Shown: in pieces, positions 9,449-21,026 of the stretch
Numbering within the stretch: the stretch's first letter is position 1
Layout of the letters: each line of letters starts with the position of its first letter
Assembly (NCBI RefSeq): GCF_900636915.1
Contig: NZ_LR134327.1
Coordinates: 186,001-250,000 of the forward strand
From: Aggregatibacter aphrophilus ATCC 33389
GTDB lineage: Bacteria > Pseudomonadota > Gammaproteobacteria > Enterobacterales > Pasteurellaceae
Length of the DNA: 64,000 nucleotides
Direction: 5' to 3'
The notes under the pieces: model-generated
Told to the model about the DNA's origin: nothing
What the model saw: the letters and a program-made list of their open reading frames with translations, nothing else
Database searches by the model: none
Program-made: the position numbers and the translations under genes

Positions 9449-10429
9449 CTTTTCATCAATCCTAATTTGACTCAAATCCGTTTGACTGGCTTTATCATTA
9501 GGCGGACAGAACGCTAAATGCTTATCGGCATCATTAATCGGCTGCCAACGCAAAGGGGTGGCAGAACGACGACTTGGGTAAAATCCGATGGTCGGCACGT
9601 TTAACGCGCCACTTAAGTGCAACGGTCCGGTTGACCCAGCGATAAATAAATCGGCACAGGCTAAAGAAAGCGCAAAATCTACCAACCCATTATTTTTGTC
9701 ATAAATCACCACCCGAGGATCCTGTACCAGTCCTGCCAATTCACGGGCTTTTTCACTTTCATTTGGACCGGCGGTTAAAATCACATAGACATCCAAATGG
9801 CGCAAGAGACCTTGGATTAATTGAGCGTATTGCGTAAGTGATAAATTATTGGCGGAACCGCCTGAACCGCTGTGTAGAAAAATCCATTTTTTCGAGGTAT
9901 CGATCTTGAGTTGGTCGCACAAAAATTCACGCTGAAAATCCACCGCACTTTGCTCAAAGGAAAGATAAGGTGTGTGCGGTTCAACCACAGGGATCTTGTG
10001 ATCGCGTAAAAACGCACGGGCCAAATCCAAGTTATATTCAAATTCCGGCTTGGCGGATTGAGAACGACGTTGCGTCAGACGATGATTATAGAAAAACTGC
10101 ACCCATTTGGTGGCCGGCGCCAAGCGATAAGGAATACGGCATTTCCACGCTAATTTAGCGTTATGTGTATTGGAAAAAAAGCTGATCATCGCATCAAACT
10201 GCTGTGCTTTGATCTCGTTTACGACACGCTGAAATGCCATTTTGTCGTTTTTTGGTGCATCAATGATCACATCATCCAGATAAGGGCAAGCGCGCGCCAG
10301 TTCAACGGTGTAAGACGGTACAAGTGCGGTTAGTTTTAGCGATGAATCCGAAGCTTTCAACATCGCAAACGCCGGCCACGCTAACATGAAATCGCCTAAT
10401 TTATCGTTTCTGATCACCAATATGTTCAT
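9392..10429 (-). CDS. Heptosyltransferase-type glycosyltransferase (GT9)
   Basis: Cytoplasmic-face ADP-heptose:lipooligosaccharide glycosyltransferase family protein of 345 residues. The N-terminus ILVIRNDKLGDFMLAWPA is the family 9 signature. The second Rossmann domain carries LHSGSGGSANNLS (around residue 195) and AGSTGPLHLSGALNVPTIGFYPS, where the nucleotide-sugar binds. It probably adds a sugar, likely heptose, to the LOS core; the exact acceptor cannot be told. In H. influenzae a related gene lies in a similar place. It overlaps the convergent YczE-like gene by 57 bases, so the two 3' ends are antisense to each other. Confidence 0.88.
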   Translation of the reverse strand: MNILVIRNDKLGDFMLAWPAFAMLKASDSSLKLTALVPSYTVELARACPYLDDVIIDAPKNDKMAFQRVVNEIKAQQFDAMISFFSNTHNAKLAWKCRIPYRLAPATKWVQFFYNHRLTQRRSQSAKPEFEYNLDLARAFLRDHKIPVVEPHTPYLSFEQSAVDFQREFLCDQLKIDTSKKWIFLHSGSGGSANNLSLTQYAQLIQGLLRHLDVYVILTAGPNESEKARELAGLVQDPRVVIYDKNNGLVDFALSLACADLFIAGSTGPLHLSGALNVPTIGFYPSRRSATPLRWQPINDADKHLAFCPPNDKASQTDLSQIRIDEKLDEVIHFIAKVWNAVDKK

Positions 10430-10504
10430 GATTTATTTCCTATTCCTTAGCAATAACGGCGCTTATTCTAGCCTGACTACCGAGTATTAAAAAGATTTCA
10501 GACA

Positions 10505-10547
10505 TAAAAAATCAGCATCCCAATCCATTAAGACACTGATTTTAACC
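10505..10547 (-). terminator. Possible terminator after aspA
   Basis: On the minus strand AAAATCAG pairs with CTGATTTT across a loop of about 20 bases, and a T run follows. The loop is long, so the call is weak. It lies about 60 bases past the aspA stop codon. Confidence 0.45.
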
Positions 10548-10604
10548 TAAATAAACAAGTTACCTCTTCGACTATTTATTTGGCGATTTGTTCACTAAAT
10601 TCAC

Positions 10605-12023
10605 TTATTTATTTAACTTGGCTTTGTAAGTTGGGTTCATCAAGTTTTCCACGGAAAGGATGTCATCCAATTGTTCTTTGGTTAACAAGCCTTTTTCCAA
10701 GACCACTTCACGCACACCTTTACCGGTTTGTGCACAAATTTTACCCACCAAGTCGCCATTGTGGTGGCCGATGAATGGGTTTAAGTAAGTGACAATACCG
10801 ATGGAGTTGTAAACATAGTTTTCACAAGTTTCTTTGTTTACGGTGATGCCATCAACGCATTTATCGCGTAAGTTCACACAGGCGTTGCCTAAAATCTCAA
10901 TGGATTCAAACATGGCTTGTACAATCACCGGCTCCATCACGTTTAATTGTAATTGACCTGCTTCTGAGGCAAAGGTGACAGTGGTGTCATTACCAATCAC
11001 TTTGAAGCACACTTGGTTAACCACTTCCGGCACAACCGGGTTCACTTTTGCCGGCATGATGGAAGAACCGGCTTGTAATTCAGGCAAGTTGATTTCTTTA
11101 ATACCCGCACGAGGGCCAGAAGAAAGTAAACGTAAGTCGTTACAGATTTTTGACAATTTCACCGCAGTGCGTTTTAACGCGCCATGCACGGAAACATAAT
11201 CACCGCAGTCAGAAGTGGCTTCAATTAAGTTTTCTGAACCGGTGCAATGTAATCCGGTAACGTTGGATAAATGTTTTACAACAGAAGGCACATACCCTTG
11301 TGGGGTATTTAAACCGGTACCGATTGCAGTCGCGCCCATGTTCACTTCAAGCAAGTGTGCTACAGCGGCTTTTAAGTGTTTCACTTCTTCTGCCATTAAC
11401 ACTGCAAACGCTTTAAATTCTTGACCAACGGTCATTGGCACCGCATCTTGTAATTGGGTACGTCCCATTTTCAAGACTTTCTCAAATTCTTTCGCTTTAT
11501 TTTCAAAACCTTGTTGTAAATAAGCGACTTTTTCGAGAAGTTTGATCACGCTGTTGTACACGGCAATGTGGAAACCGGTAGGGTACGCATCGTTGGTGGA
11601 TTGGCTAGCGTTCACATGATCCATTGGGTCGAGGTATTTATATTCACCTTTTTTGTGACCTAAAATCTCTAACGCTAAGTTGGCAATCACTTCATTGGTG
11701 TTCATATTGACGGAAGTGCCTGCACCGCCTTGGTAAATATCAGATGGGAATTGATCCAAACATTTGCCGTTCACCAACACTTCATCACAAGCTTTTACAA
11801 TTGCTTCTGCAATATTTTGTGGAATGGCGCCTAGTTCACCATTCGCCAATGCTGCCGCTTTTTTCACCATCACCATACCGCGAACAAATTCCGGTACATC
11901 AGAAATGGTGACATTCGAAATGTTAAAATTTTCCACCGCTCTTAATGTATGAATACCCCAGTAAGCATCTGCAGGAACTTCACGTTCACCTAATAAATCC
12001 ACTTCTTTTCTATATTGTGTCAT
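10605..12023 (-). CDS. aspA: Aspartate ammonia-lyase
   Basis: Catalyses reversible aspartate to fumarate plus ammonia, feeding anaerobic fumarate respiration. The 472-residue protein has the N-terminal [20 protein letters not shown] segment and the fumarase/aspartase signature [11 protein letters not shown] in the flexible catalytic loop. The frame extends to 12044, but AAGGAGA lies six bases before the ATG at 12023 and family members begin MTQ-RKE-DLLGE, so the shorter start is chosen. aspA next to fxsA-groES-groEL is an order shared with E. coli. A CRP-like site lies about 80 bases upstream. Confidence 0.97.
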   Translation of the reverse strand: MTQYRKEVDLLGEREVPADAYWGIHTLRAVENFNISNVTISDVPEFVRGMVMVKKAAALANGELGAIPQNIAEAIVKACDEVLVNGKCLDQFPSDIYQGGAGTSVNMNTNEVIANLALEILGHKKGEYKYLDPMDHVNASQSTNDAYPTGFHIAVYNSVIKLLEKVAYLQQGFENKAKEFEKVLKMGRTQLQDAVPMTVGQEFKAFAVLMAEEVKHLKAAVAHLLEVNMGATAIGTGLNTPQGYVPSVVKHLSNVTGLHCTGSENLIEATSDCGDYVSVHGALKRTAVKLSKICNDLRLLSSGPRAGIKEINLPELQAGSSIMPAKVNPVVPEVVNQVCFKVIGNDTTVTFASEAGQLQLNVMEPVIVQAMFESIEILGNACVNLRDKCVDGITVNKETCENYVYNSIGIVTYLNPFIGHHNGDLVGKICAQTGKGVREVVLEKGLLTKEQLDDILSVENLMNPTYKAKLNK

Positions 12024-12094
12024 TTGGGCTCTCCTTTTATACATAACACGTTGCTTTGAAACATTTAGATTATAGAAAATTAGACCAAAATTTA

Positions 12095-12110
12095 ATTGAT
12101 CTAAGTCACA
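12095..12110. promoter_or_regulatory. CRP-like site upstream of aspA
   Basis: ATTGATCTAAGTCACA matches about 12 of 16 positions of the CRP consensus, with a strong GATCTA core and a full TCACA half-site. It lies 72 bases upstream of the aspA start. E. coli aspA is known to be CRP-controlled. The TTGAT half could also attract FNR. Confidence 0.6.
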
Positions 12111-12248
12111 GATTTTTATGCCTATTTACGACTTATTTTTATTTTTCAGATTAGTTTTTCTAACCCGAAAGATGTACTTATGAATAATGATTGTGCTACA
12201 AAATAAAGTAGGTAAGATTCATATCCAATGTATATCCAAGGAGTCAAT

Positions 12249-12731
12249 ATGCCGTTTATCGCCTTTCTTTTCGCCGTTTTCCTGTTTATTTATGCCGAAC
12301 TGAGCCTGTTAGTTTGGCTAGGAAGCCATTTGGGTATTATGATACTGATTCTGTTGCTAATTGGCTCCTCGTTACTGGGCATTGCCATCATTCGCGCTCG
12401 CGGTTGGTACAGCCTCACCCGTGCAAAACAACAGCTAAAACAAGGCGAATTGCCCACAGACACACTTTTCAGTTCCCTGCGTTGGCTTGTCGCCGGTGTG
12501 CTTTTTGTCATTCCCGGTTTCGTTACCGATATTTTCGCCTGCGTACTGTTAAGCCCGTTCGGTCGTTACATAATACATGCCTTAATCGGCAATCGATTTA
12601 TATTCTTTCGTCAAAACATGTTTAAAACCGACCGCACTTTTTATCACCGCCACGGCGATCAGCGCAAAGATGAGGACATTATCGACGCAGAATTTGAAAA
12701 AGAAGTCGATGAGCATAAACGGTTAAAATAA
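12249..12731 (+). CDS. fxsA: FxsA-family membrane protein
   Basis: Small cytoplasmic membrane protein whose E. coli homologue, when overproduced, relieves F-plasmid exclusion of phage T7; its normal role is unclear. The 160-residue product has hydrophobic segments near residues 1-20, 26-45 and 75-95, a characteristic IARARGW-type motif (IIRARGWYSL), and a charged C-terminal tail. AAGGAG lies six bases before this ATG, which is preferred over the upstream in-frame start at 12228. It sits directly upstream of groES as in enterobacteria. Confidence 0.9.
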   Translation: MPFIAFLFAVFLFIYAELSLLVWLGSHLGIMILILLLIGSSLLGIAIIRARGWYSLTRAKQQLKQGELPTDTLFSSLRWLVAGVLFVIPGFVTDIFACVLLSPFGRYIIHALIGNRFIFFRQNMFKTDRTFYHRHGDQRKDEDIIDAEFEKEVDEHKRLK

Positions 12732-12741
12732 TTTCGACACT

Positions 12742-12771
12742 CCCTTGAAAGCCGAAAAATGATTCCCATAT
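12742..12771 (+). promoter_or_regulatory. Sigma-32 heat-shock promoter for groESL
   Basis: CTTGAAA at 12744-12750 and TCCCATAT at 12764-12771 are separated by 13 bases. This fits the sigma-32 consensus CTTGAAA-N11-16-CCCCATNT with one mismatch. It lies 43 bases before groES. Confidence 0.85.
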
Positions 12772-12813
12772 AAGAAAAACTTTTTAATTAACTAGAAATA
12801 GAGGAAATTTCAG

Positions 12814-13107
12814 ATGAAGATTCGTCCATTACACGACAAAGTCATTTTAAAACGTGAAGATGTAGAAACCCGCTCTGCCGGTGGTATCGTATTGACAGGC
12901 TCCGCCGCAACCAAATCCACCCGCGCGAAAGTATTAGCGGTAGGCCAAGGACGCATTTTAGAAAACGGCTCCGTTCATCCAATGCACGTTAAAGTCGGCG
13001 ACACCGTAATTTTCAACGATGGCTATGGCGTAAAAACAGAAAAAATCGATGGTGAGGAAGTGCTCATCATTTCCGAAGGCGATATTTTGGCGATTGTAGA
13101 ATTGTAG
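12814..13107 (+). CDS. groES: Co-chaperonin GroES
   Basis: Heptameric 10-kDa lid of the GroEL folding chamber. The 97-residue protein begins [16 protein letters not shown] and contains the mobile loop around residues 17-32 ([15 protein letters not shown]), which docks on GroEL, and the [11 protein letters not shown] segment. The start is preceded by GAGGAAA. It is heat-shock controlled through the sigma-32 promoter just upstream. groEL lies about 290 bases downstream, an unusually wide gap that holds a small zinc-ribbon gene. Confidence 0.98.
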   Translation: MKIRPLHDKVILKREDVETRSAGGIVLTGSAATKSTRAKVLAVGQGRILENGSVHPMHVKVGDTVIFNDGYGVKTEKIDGEEVLIISEGDILAIVEL

Positions 13108-13125
13108 AGTAGGAGCAATTGTATT

Positions 13126-13281
13126 ATGAGTGGTACGTTAAAACTTCCGCATACCTGTCCACATTGCAAAAAGACAGTAGCTAATAATTACCAAGAACTT
13201 GATGAAAAATTCGGCTTTAGAAATATGCCCGCTGGCGCAACTAATCAAAGCTGGTGTAGAGAGTGTAGAAAAGGTAACTAA
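13126..13281 (+). CDS. Small zinc-ribbon protein between groES and groEL
   Basis: A 51-residue open frame of unknown function. It holds two cysteine knuckles, CPHC at residues 11-14 and CREC at 44-47, spaced like a single zinc ribbon. Between them is YQELDEKFGFRNM and QSW. I recall similar tiny zinc-ribbon proteins in other bacteria, but no function can be assigned. TAGGAGC lies about 12 bases before the ATG, a long spacing. The frame is intact, with cysteine pairs and a basic end, so it is probably a real gene. It would be co-transcribed with groES under heat-shock control. Confidence 0.72.
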   Translation: MSGTLKLPHTCPHCKKTVANNYQELDEKFGFRNMPAGATNQSWCRECRKGN

Positions 13282-13310
13282 AAATCAGACATAATAAGGT
13301 TTAGTTATCG

Positions 13311-15042
<1,732 letters not shown>

Positions 15043-15064
15043 TACCTCCCGTATCGAAAAAAAC

Positions 15065-15096
15065 AAAAGCCCTTGAGTCAAATCAAGGGCTTTTTT
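15065..15096 (+). terminator. Terminator of the groESL operon
   Basis: AAAAGCCCTTGA and TCAAGGGC form a perfect stem around a six-base loop, followed by six T residues. Confidence 0.92.
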
Positions 15097-15134
15097 GTAA
15101 ATCCAAAAAAACGTTGTTTTTTATGACCGCACTT

Positions 15135-15992
15135 TTACACTAAATTTTCGTGTTTTTCATAAGCGGAAAGGGTATTTTGCATCAACATTGCCACCGTCAT
15201 CGGGCCAACGCCACCCGGCACCGGCGTAATATAAGCCGCGCGCTCGACTGCAATCTCAAATTCCACATCACCAACCAGTTTGCCATCAATGCGGTTAATG
15301 CCCACATCCACCACCACGGCACCTTCTTTTATCCATTCACCCTTAATAAATTTCGGCTTGCCCACAGCAACGACTAAAATATCTGCCTGACGAATATGAC
15401 TTGCTAAATCCTCGGTGAAACGGTGTGTCACCGTGACGGTACAACCAGCCAACAATAATTCGAGCGCCATTGGACGACCGACGATATTGGAAGCCCCCAC
15501 AATTACCGCATGTTTGCCATAAAAAGAAATACCGGTGGTTTCCAATAATTTCATCACACCGTAAGGGGTACAGGCGCGCAATGTCGGAATACGTTGACAT
15601 AAACGTCCGACATTATAGGGGTGAAAGCCATCCACATCTTTTTCCGGTGAAATTTTTTCAATCACTTTGGTACTATCAATGTGTTTTGGCAACGGCAACT
15701 GAACCAAAATGCCATCGACCGTATTATCTTGATTCAACTCCTCAATGAGTTCCAACAATGCCTGCTCTGTAGTAGTTTCCGGCAAGTCGTAAGATTTTGA
15801 CGTGATGCCGATTTCAGTACAACTTTTACGTTTGCTAGCGACATACACTTGCGAGGCAGGATCGGCGCCCACCAGAATCACCGCTAATCCCGGCGCTCGT
15901 TTCCCTCGTTCGACATACTGTGAAACCTGTTGAGCGACATTAGACTTTATTTGATTGGATAACTGAGTTCCTGAAATAATTTGTGCGGTCAT
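15135..15992 (-). CDS. folD: FolD bifunctional methylene-THF dehydrogenase/cyclohydrolase
   Basis: NADP-dependent enzyme interconverting 5,10-methylene-, methenyl- and 10-formyl-tetrahydrofolate, which supplies one-carbon units for purines. The 285-residue protein has the catalytic VASKRKSC segment (the YxxxK-type lysine near residue 54), the VQLPLPKH motif, the Rossmann [17 protein letters not shown] NADP site ([12 protein letters not shown]) and the [10 protein letters not shown] signature near the end. GGAG lies six bases before the ATG at 15992, preferred over 15998. A PurR-like palindrome lies about 25 bases upstream. Confidence 0.97.
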   Translation of the reverse strand: MTAQIISGTQLSNQIKSNVAQQVSQYVERGKRAPGLAVILVGADPASQVYVASKRKSCTEIGITSKSYDLPETTTEQALLELIEELNQDNTVDGILVQLPLPKHIDSTKVIEKISPEKDVDGFHPYNVGRLCQRIPTLRACTPYGVMKLLETTGISFYGKHAVIVGASNIVGRPMALELLLAGCTVTVTHRFTEDLASHIRQADILVVAVGKPKFIKGEWIKEGAVVVDVGINRIDGKLVGDVEFEIAVERAAYITPVPGGVGPMTVAMLMQNTLSAYEKHENLV

Positions 15993-16015
15993 TAGCATCT
16001 CCGATGAGAAAGAAA

Positions 16016-16031
16016 ATACAAACGTTTGCTA
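16016..16031. promoter_or_regulatory. PurR-like operator upstream of folD
   Basis: ATACAAACGTTTGCTA matches eight of ten fixed PurR consensus positions and is nearly palindromic around CG. It lies 24 bases upstream of folD, which supplies one-carbon units to purine synthesis. Regulation is inferred. Confidence 0.5.
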
Positions 16032-16151
16032 TTTTGTCAGAAAACCATATTTTATGTAAGCCGAATTGCGATAAATTTAGACGATTAATGGCAAAATAAA
16101 AAAAACTTATTGACTGAATATGAAAGAAAACTATAATGCTACATATCTTTT

Positions 16152-16228
16152 CGGCGAGTAGCGCAGCTTGGTAGCGCAACTGGTTTGGGACCAGTGGGTC
16201 GTAGGTTCAAATCCTATCTCGCCGACCA
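16152..16228 (+). tRNA. tRNA-Pro (TGG anticodon)
   Basis: A 77-base cloverleaf with encoded CCA, nearly identical to the E. coli proM tRNA. The anticodon loop TTTGGGA carries TGG. The acceptor stem CGGCGAG pairs with CTCGCCG. Confidence 0.97.
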
Positions 16229-16261
16229 CTCTATCTACTTCTTTAATACTCCTTTTACAAC

Positions 16262-16338
<77 letters not shown>

Positions 16339-16496
16339 TTAAACCTCATTTTGAGCAGACTTCCCATTAAAGTGCGGTCATAAAAAACAACGTTTTGAAT
16401 GTTATCTTTACTCCTCCCTCGTAACCGGAAAAATAAATCATATGAGTGAGTTATGAGTAATTCTTTTAAATATTTTTCTTTTTTAACGCTATGAGC

Positions 16497-16526
16497 AAAA
16501 AATAAGGGCTGTTTGAAACAGCCCTT
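16497..16526 (-). terminator. Terminator after asd
   Basis: AAGGGCTGTTT and AAACAGCCCTT form a near-perfect hairpin at 16504-16526. On the minus strand a T-rich run follows. It lies 25 bases past the asd stop. The 16339-16503 stretch before it holds one uptake core at 16370-16378 and no gene that can be supported. Confidence 0.85.
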
Positions 16527-16550
16527 TGTATTCTTATGTCATGAATATGC

Positions 16551-17660
16551 CTAAACCAACTGCACCAAAATACGACGAATCGGTTCTGCCGCGCCCCATA
16601 ACAATTGGTCACCCACGGTAAACGCCGCTAAATATTCAGGTCCCATATTGAGCTTACGTAAACGGCCGACCGGAACGCTTAATGTGCCGGTAACTTTGGT
16701 TGGCGTTAACTCGCGTAATGTGGTTTCTTTGTCGTTCGGAATCACTTTCACCCATTCATTGTGAGACGCTAAAATTTGCTCGATTTCCGCTAACGGAATA
16801 TCACGTTTTAATTTAATGGTGAAGGCTTGGCTGTGGCAACGTAAAGCACCGATACGTACACACAAGCCGTCTACCGGAATCGGGTTGTCGCTTAAGCCAA
16901 GAATTTTGTTGGTTTCTGCGTAACCTTTCCACTCTTCTTTGGTTTGTCCGTTTTCCCAAAGTTTATCAATCCATGGAATCAAGCTGCCGGCCAATGGTGC
17001 ACCGAAGTTATCAATTGGGAAATCGCTGTCACGCATTTTTGCCGTAACGGCGCGCTCAATGTCTAAAATGGAAGAATGCGGTTGTGCCAATAACTCTTTG
17101 ACTTCACCATTCAGCTCGCCCATTTGTACCAACAACTCACGCATATTTTTAGCGCCTGCACCACTCGCAGCTTGGTAAGTCGCTACTGAGATCCATTCTA
17201 CTAAATCCTGTTTAAATAGGCCGCCTAACGCCATTAACATCAAGCTCACCGTACAGTTACCGCCCACATAGGTTTTCACGCCGTTTTTCAAGCCTTCGCT
17301 AATCACGTGTTGGTTTACCGGGTCTAATACGATGATGGCGTCTTTTTCCATACGCAATGCAGACGCTGCATCCACCCAATAGCCATCCCAACCGGCCGCT
17401 TTTAATTTTGGATACACTTCGTTGGTGTAATCACCGCCTTGGCAAGTGACAATAATGTCTAACTTCTTCAACTCGTTAATATCAAACGCGTCTTTCAACG
17501 TGCCTGCGTCTTTGCCGGCAAATGTCGGCGCCGCCTGACCTGCTTGAGAAGTGGTAAAGAAAACCGGATTGATGTTCGCAAAATTATTTTCTTGCTGCAT
17601 ACGTTCCATTAAAACGGAACCCACCATTCCGCGCCAACCGATAAAACCAACGTTTTTCAT
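16551..17660 (-). CDS. asd: Aspartate-semialdehyde dehydrogenase
   Basis: Reduces beta-aspartyl phosphate to aspartate semialdehyde with NADPH, the branch point to lysine/diaminopimelate, threonine and methionine. The 369-residue protein has the N-terminal NADP site [15 protein letters not shown], the active-site cysteine in GGNCTVSLM (around residue 135) and the [13 protein letters not shown] segment with the catalytic histidine. Length matches the gamma-proteobacterial type. It is monocistronic, with its own terminator, and lies near dapF, another diaminopimelate gene. Confidence 0.97.
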   Translation of the reverse strand: MKNVGFIGWRGMVGSVLMERMQQENNFANINPVFFTTSQAGQAAPTFAGKDAGTLKDAFDINELKKLDIIVTCQGGDYTNEVYPKLKAAGWDGYWVDAASALRMEKDAIIVLDPVNQHVISEGLKNGVKTYVGGNCTVSLMLMALGGLFKQDLVEWISVATYQAASGAGAKNMRELLVQMGELNGEVKELLAQPHSSILDIERAVTAKMRDSDFPIDNFGAPLAGSLIPWIDKLWENGQTKEEWKGYAETNKILGLSDNPIPVDGLCVRIGALRCHSQAFTIKLKRDIPLAEIEQILASHNEWVKVIPNDKETTLRELTPTKVTGTLSVPVGRLRKLNMGPEYLAAFTVGDQLLWGAAEPIRRILVQLV

Positions 17661-17889
17661 AAGTGTGTCCTTTAATTAGATATGATTTGAGAAATGTGAG
17701 GATTTAATTAATAGCAAGAGATCGCGCCCAAAAGCAAGTGTTTTTCCGATATTTTTTTCATTTTTAAAAATAATTGAAAAATCGACCGCACTTTTTTTAA
17801 ATACCTTCTGCCGACCACATGAATGGGACCACACGAAAATGACACCTTATGTGTTATAATTCAACTAAATTCATTAACTAAGGACAACT

Positions 17890-18714
17890 ATGCAATTTTC
17901 CAAAATGCACGGGCTGGGCAATGATTTTATGGTGGTGGATGCGGTCACGCAGAATGTTTATTTTCCCACAGAAACCATCAAACGCTTGGCAGATCGTCAT
18001 CGTGGTATTGGTTTTGATCAGCTGTTGGTGGTGGAACCGCCTTATGATCCCGAACTGGATTTTCATTATCGTATTTTTAATGCGGACGGTAGTGAAGTGG
18101 CGCAATGCGGTAACGGCGCGCGTTGCTTTGCCCGTTTTGTCACATTAAAAGGCTTAACCAATAAAAAAGACATCGCCGTGAGCACGCAAAAAGGCAAGAT
18201 GGTACTTAGCGTGAAAGAGGATGGCAATGTGCGGGTGAATATGGGCGAACCTGTTTGGGAGCCGAACAAAATTCCATTTACTGCCAATAAATTCGAGAAA
18301 AATTATATTTTGCGCACGACGGTGCAAACTGTGTTGTGTGGCGCAGTGTCTATGGGCAATCCGCATTGCGTGGTACAGGTGGAAGACATTCAGACCGCCA
18401 ATGTGCAACAACTCGGCCCCTTGTTGGAAAACCACGAACGCTTCCCGGAACGGGTCAATGCAGGATTTATGCAAGTGGTAAACCGCAAACACATTAAGTT
18501 ACGTGTGTATGAGCGCGGCGCAGGTGAAACCCAAGCGTGCGGAAGCGGTGCTTGTGCGGCTGTCGCGGTAGGCATTATGCAAGGCGTATTGGACAACGAA
18601 GTACAGGTGGATTTGCCCGGCGGTAGTTTAACCATTGAATGGCAAGGCGAAGGTCATCCGCTTTACATGACGGGTAGCGCCACTCACGTTTACGACGGTG
18701 TGATTTATTTATAA
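17890..18714 (+). CDS. dapF: Diaminopimelate epimerase
   Basis: Converts LL- to meso-diaminopimelate for lysine and peptidoglycan. The 274-residue enzyme has the two catalytic cysteines in GNGARC (around residue 73) and [10 protein letters not shown] (around residue 217), as well as the N-terminal [17 protein letters not shown]. It starts a dapF-xerC-yigB group with gaps of 9 and 11 bases, the same set found together in E. coli. An uptake core lies at 17785-17793 in the upstream gap. Confidence 0.98.
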   Translation: MQFSKMHGLGNDFMVVDAVTQNVYFPTETIKRLADRHRGIGFDQLLVVEPPYDPELDFHYRIFNADGSEVAQCGNGARCFARFVTLKGLTNKKDIAVSTQKGKMVLSVKEDGNVRVNMGEPVWEPNKIPFTANKFEKNYILRTTVQTVLCGAVSMGNPHCVVQVEDIQTANVQQLGPLLENHERFPERVNAGFMQVVNRKHIKLRVYERGAGETQACGSGACAAVAVGIMQGVLDNEVQVDLPGGSLTIEWQGEGHPLYMTGSATHVYDGVIYL

Positions 18715-18723
18715 GAATTCGCC

Positions 18724-19611
18724 ATGCAAAACGCACTACAGAGATATTGGACTTATCTGAAAATTGAACGCCAAGTCAGCCCGCATACGTTAAGCAACTA
18801 TCGGCGTCAGTTAGTACGTGTTATCGAAATTTTACAGCATGCCGGCATTCAACAATGGCAACAAGTCACGCCAAGTGTAGTTCGTTTTGTAATAGCACAA
18901 AGCCACAAAGACGGCTTACATGAAAAAAGTTTGGCGCTACGCCTGTCTGCATTACGACGGTTTTTAAGTTATTTGGTGCAACTTGGAGAACTGAAAGTCA
19001 ACCCGGCCACCGGTATTTCCGCGCCGAAACAAGCCAAGCATTTACCGAAAAATATTGACACCGAGCAAGTGCAACAGCTACTTGCCAACGACAGCAAAGA
19101 GCCCATCGATATTCGCGATCGTGCCATCATTGAATTACTGTATAGCTCAGGCTTGCGTTTATCGGAATTACAAGGGCTAAACCTCAACAGTATTAACATC
19201 CGTGTGCGTGAGGTGCGGGTGATTGGTAAAGGCAACAAAGAACGGGTGGTACCGCTGGGACGTTACGCCTCCCACGCCATTCAACAATGGCTCAAAGTGC
19301 GGTTATTATTTAATCCGAAAGATGAGGCGCTATTTGTCAGCCAGTTAGGTAATCGTATGTCGCATCGTGCTATTCAAATGCGCTTGGAAACCTGGGGCAT
19401 TCGGCAAGGATTAAATAGCCATTTGAACCCGCATAAACTGCGCCATTCTTTTGCCACTCATATGTTGGAAGCCAGCTCCGATTTGCGTGCGGTGCAAGAA
19501 TTATTAGGTCATAGCAATCTGTCCACCACGCAAATTTATACCCACCTGAATTTCCAACATTTGGCGGAAGTTTATGACTCTGCCCACCCACGAGCAAAAC
19601 GTAAAAAATAA
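18724..19611 (+). CDS. xerC: Tyrosine recombinase XerC
   Basis: Site-specific recombinase that with XerD resolves chromosome dimers at dif. The 295-residue protein has an N-terminal SAM-like DNA-binding domain (about residues 1-90) and the catalytic domain with YSSGLRLSE (Arg), [12 protein letters not shown] (Lys), [10 protein letters not shown] (His, Arg), [13 protein letters not shown] (His and the nucleophilic Tyr). All catalytic residues are present. Length and dapF/yigB context separate it from phage integrases. Confidence 0.97.
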   Translation: MQNALQRYWTYLKIERQVSPHTLSNYRRQLVRVIEILQHAGIQQWQQVTPSVVRFVIAQSHKDGLHEKSLALRLSALRRFLSYLVQLGELKVNPATGISAPKQAKHLPKNIDTEQVQQLLANDSKEPIDIRDRAIIELLYSSGLRLSELQGLNLNSINIRVREVRVIGKGNKERVVPLGRYASHAIQQWLKVRLLFNPKDEALFVSQLGNRMSHRAIQMRLETWGIRQGLNSHLNPHKLRHSFATHMLEASSDLRAVQELLGHSNLSTTQIYTHLNFQHLAEVYDSAHPRAKRKK

Positions 19612-19622
19612 GGAAAAACGCG

Positions 19623-20336
19623 ATGATTTTCTACCGCACTTTAATGCCCTTTCAGGTGATGAGTTTTGATCTCGACGACACGCTATATGACAACACACAA
19701 GTGATTGCCAACGCGGAAGCCGAATTTATTCGGTTTGTGCAGACCCATGGCGGCATAACGGATTTTGATCAAGAATCATGGTGCGTTTGGAAACAACATA
19801 CCGCAAAGCAAGATCCGTTGTTACAGGAAGATGTGACCTTGTGGCGAACGCAAAGTTTACAGGCGCTATTGGCTACGCGGCAAAAAAGTGCGGTGGAAAT
19901 TTCCGATATTTCTTCGCAGGCAATGAAATATTTTTTACATTGGCGTCATCAAATAACCGTACCGACACAAAGTCTTGAGATTCTGAAACGGCTTAAACAA
20001 CGTTATAAATTAGTTGCCATTACCAACGGCAATGTGGATCCGACGCGTATCGGGCTCGATCATTTCGATGTCATTCTCCGTGGCGGCGAACATGGACGAG
20101 CCAAGCCCCACACTGATTTATTCAGCCAAACTGCCTGTTATTTTAATATTCCGACGCATCAGATTTTGCATGTTGGCGATAACCTTATCACCGATGTTCA
20201 AGGCGCCATGCAGGCCGGTTGCCAATCGGTATGGTTAAATTCAAGCGAAAAATCCATTTATCAATTTAATGAGGCACGTATTTTACCCACAATAGAAATG
20301 GCGGATTTGGTAGGGTTATTAGCGTTATACGCTTAA
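19623..20336 (+). CDS. yigB: YigB-like HAD phosphatase
   Basis: HAD-superfamily hydrolase; E. coli YigB dephosphorylates 5-amino-6-(5-phosphoribitylamino)uracil in riboflavin synthesis and FMN. The 237-residue protein has motif I DLDDTLYDN, motif II AITNGN, and the later GDNLITDVQGA motif. It is the third gene after dapF and xerC. Its first codons contain an inverted uptake core (ATTTTCTACCGCACTTTA reads IFYRTL). Confidence 0.88.
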   Translation: MIFYRTLMPFQVMSFDLDDTLYDNTQVIANAEAEFIRFVQTHGGITDFDQESWCVWKQHTAKQDPLLQEDVTLWRTQSLQALLATRQKSAVEISDISSQAMKYFLHWRHQITVPTQSLEILKRLKQRYKLVAITNGNVDPTRIGLDHFDVILRGGEHGRAKPHTDLFSQTACYFNIPTHQILHVGDNLITDVQGAMQAGCQSVWLNSSEKSIYQFNEARILPTIEMADLVGLLALYA

Positions 20337-20370
20337 AAGTGCGGTGGATTTTAAAAATGTTTTTTAGCAG

Positions 20371-20399
20371 AGAAGGCATAGTTTGAGCTATGCCTTTCT
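20371..20399. terminator. Hairpin between convergent yigB and a lipoprotein gene
   Basis: AAGGCATAG and CTATGCCTT form a nine-pair stem with a six-base loop between two convergent genes. T-richness is modest on the plus side and better on the minus side. Confidence 0.6.
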
Positions 20400-20414
20400 A
20401 ATTTGAAAACTGGA

Positions 20415-20840
20415 TTATCTAACAATATCCCCTTTTAATGCTACGCCACCGATAAGATGCCCGGCATGGCATTCATATTGGCTGGTGCTTTTGAAGGTAT
20501 TTTTCTTGTAATAACTCACGATATTCCCCACTTTGGTAGCGCCGGAGGCTTCGGCTTTTTCTTGTAATTGTTTCACTGCAGACAAGAAAGCGCGTTGGCA
20601 AGCTTTTTCATCAGATTTATTGGCGGCGTTAGTTTTCTTGTTGGTCACAGCATTAGCGGTGATCACTTTGCCTGGTGCCGGTTTACCGAAATAAAGTTTT
20701 ACTTTCGGGCTCACCACGCCTTTCGCCTCAGGGGAATTTAATGCGCTTTGAATATCTAAGTGGTGAACGGTATCTCGCGGCGCGCAAGCGGCAATAAAGA
20801 CACAAGCTACGGCAACACTAAATTTAGTCATCAATTTCAT
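20415..20840 (-). CDS. Small lipoprotein of the RcsF/excinuclease-misnamed family
   Basis: A 141-residue protein with a signal peptide and lipobox (VFIAACAPR), so probably an outer-membrane lipoprotein. The C-terminal part has two or three cysteines (EKACQRAF, SQYECHAG) and the GATKVGNIVSYYKKN segment. Similar proteins are often mislabelled as excinuclease subunits and may share the RcsF-like fold. The true function is unknown. GGAGA lies seven bases before the ATG at 20840, so this start is preferred over 20846. It is transcribed alone, divergent from the APE region. Confidence 0.7.
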   Translation of the reverse strand: MKLMTKFSVAVACVFIAACAPRDTVHHLDIQSALNSPEAKGVVSPKVKLYFGKPAPGKVITANAVTNKKTNAANKSDEKACQRAFLSAVKQLQEKAEASGATKVGNIVSYYKKNTFKSTSQYECHAGHLIGGVALKGDIVR

Positions 20841-21026
20841 AAACATCTCCTTTGATAGTGAAAAAATAACAGAATCTAGCTAAGTATAGCACTTTTATTT
20901 TATATACAAATGAATATATGGCTTTTCTTGTGGTACGGTAATTGCTTTCATACAATAGCCTAGGTAAAATTGGGCGAATTTTTTTATCTTTATCATTTTC
21001 TTTTTTAACCTAATTCTAGGAATTCA

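Noticed and set aside
16444..16500. Short frames between tRNA-Arg and asd
   Set aside because: About 13 codons, weak ribosome site, T-rich sequence; no support as genes.
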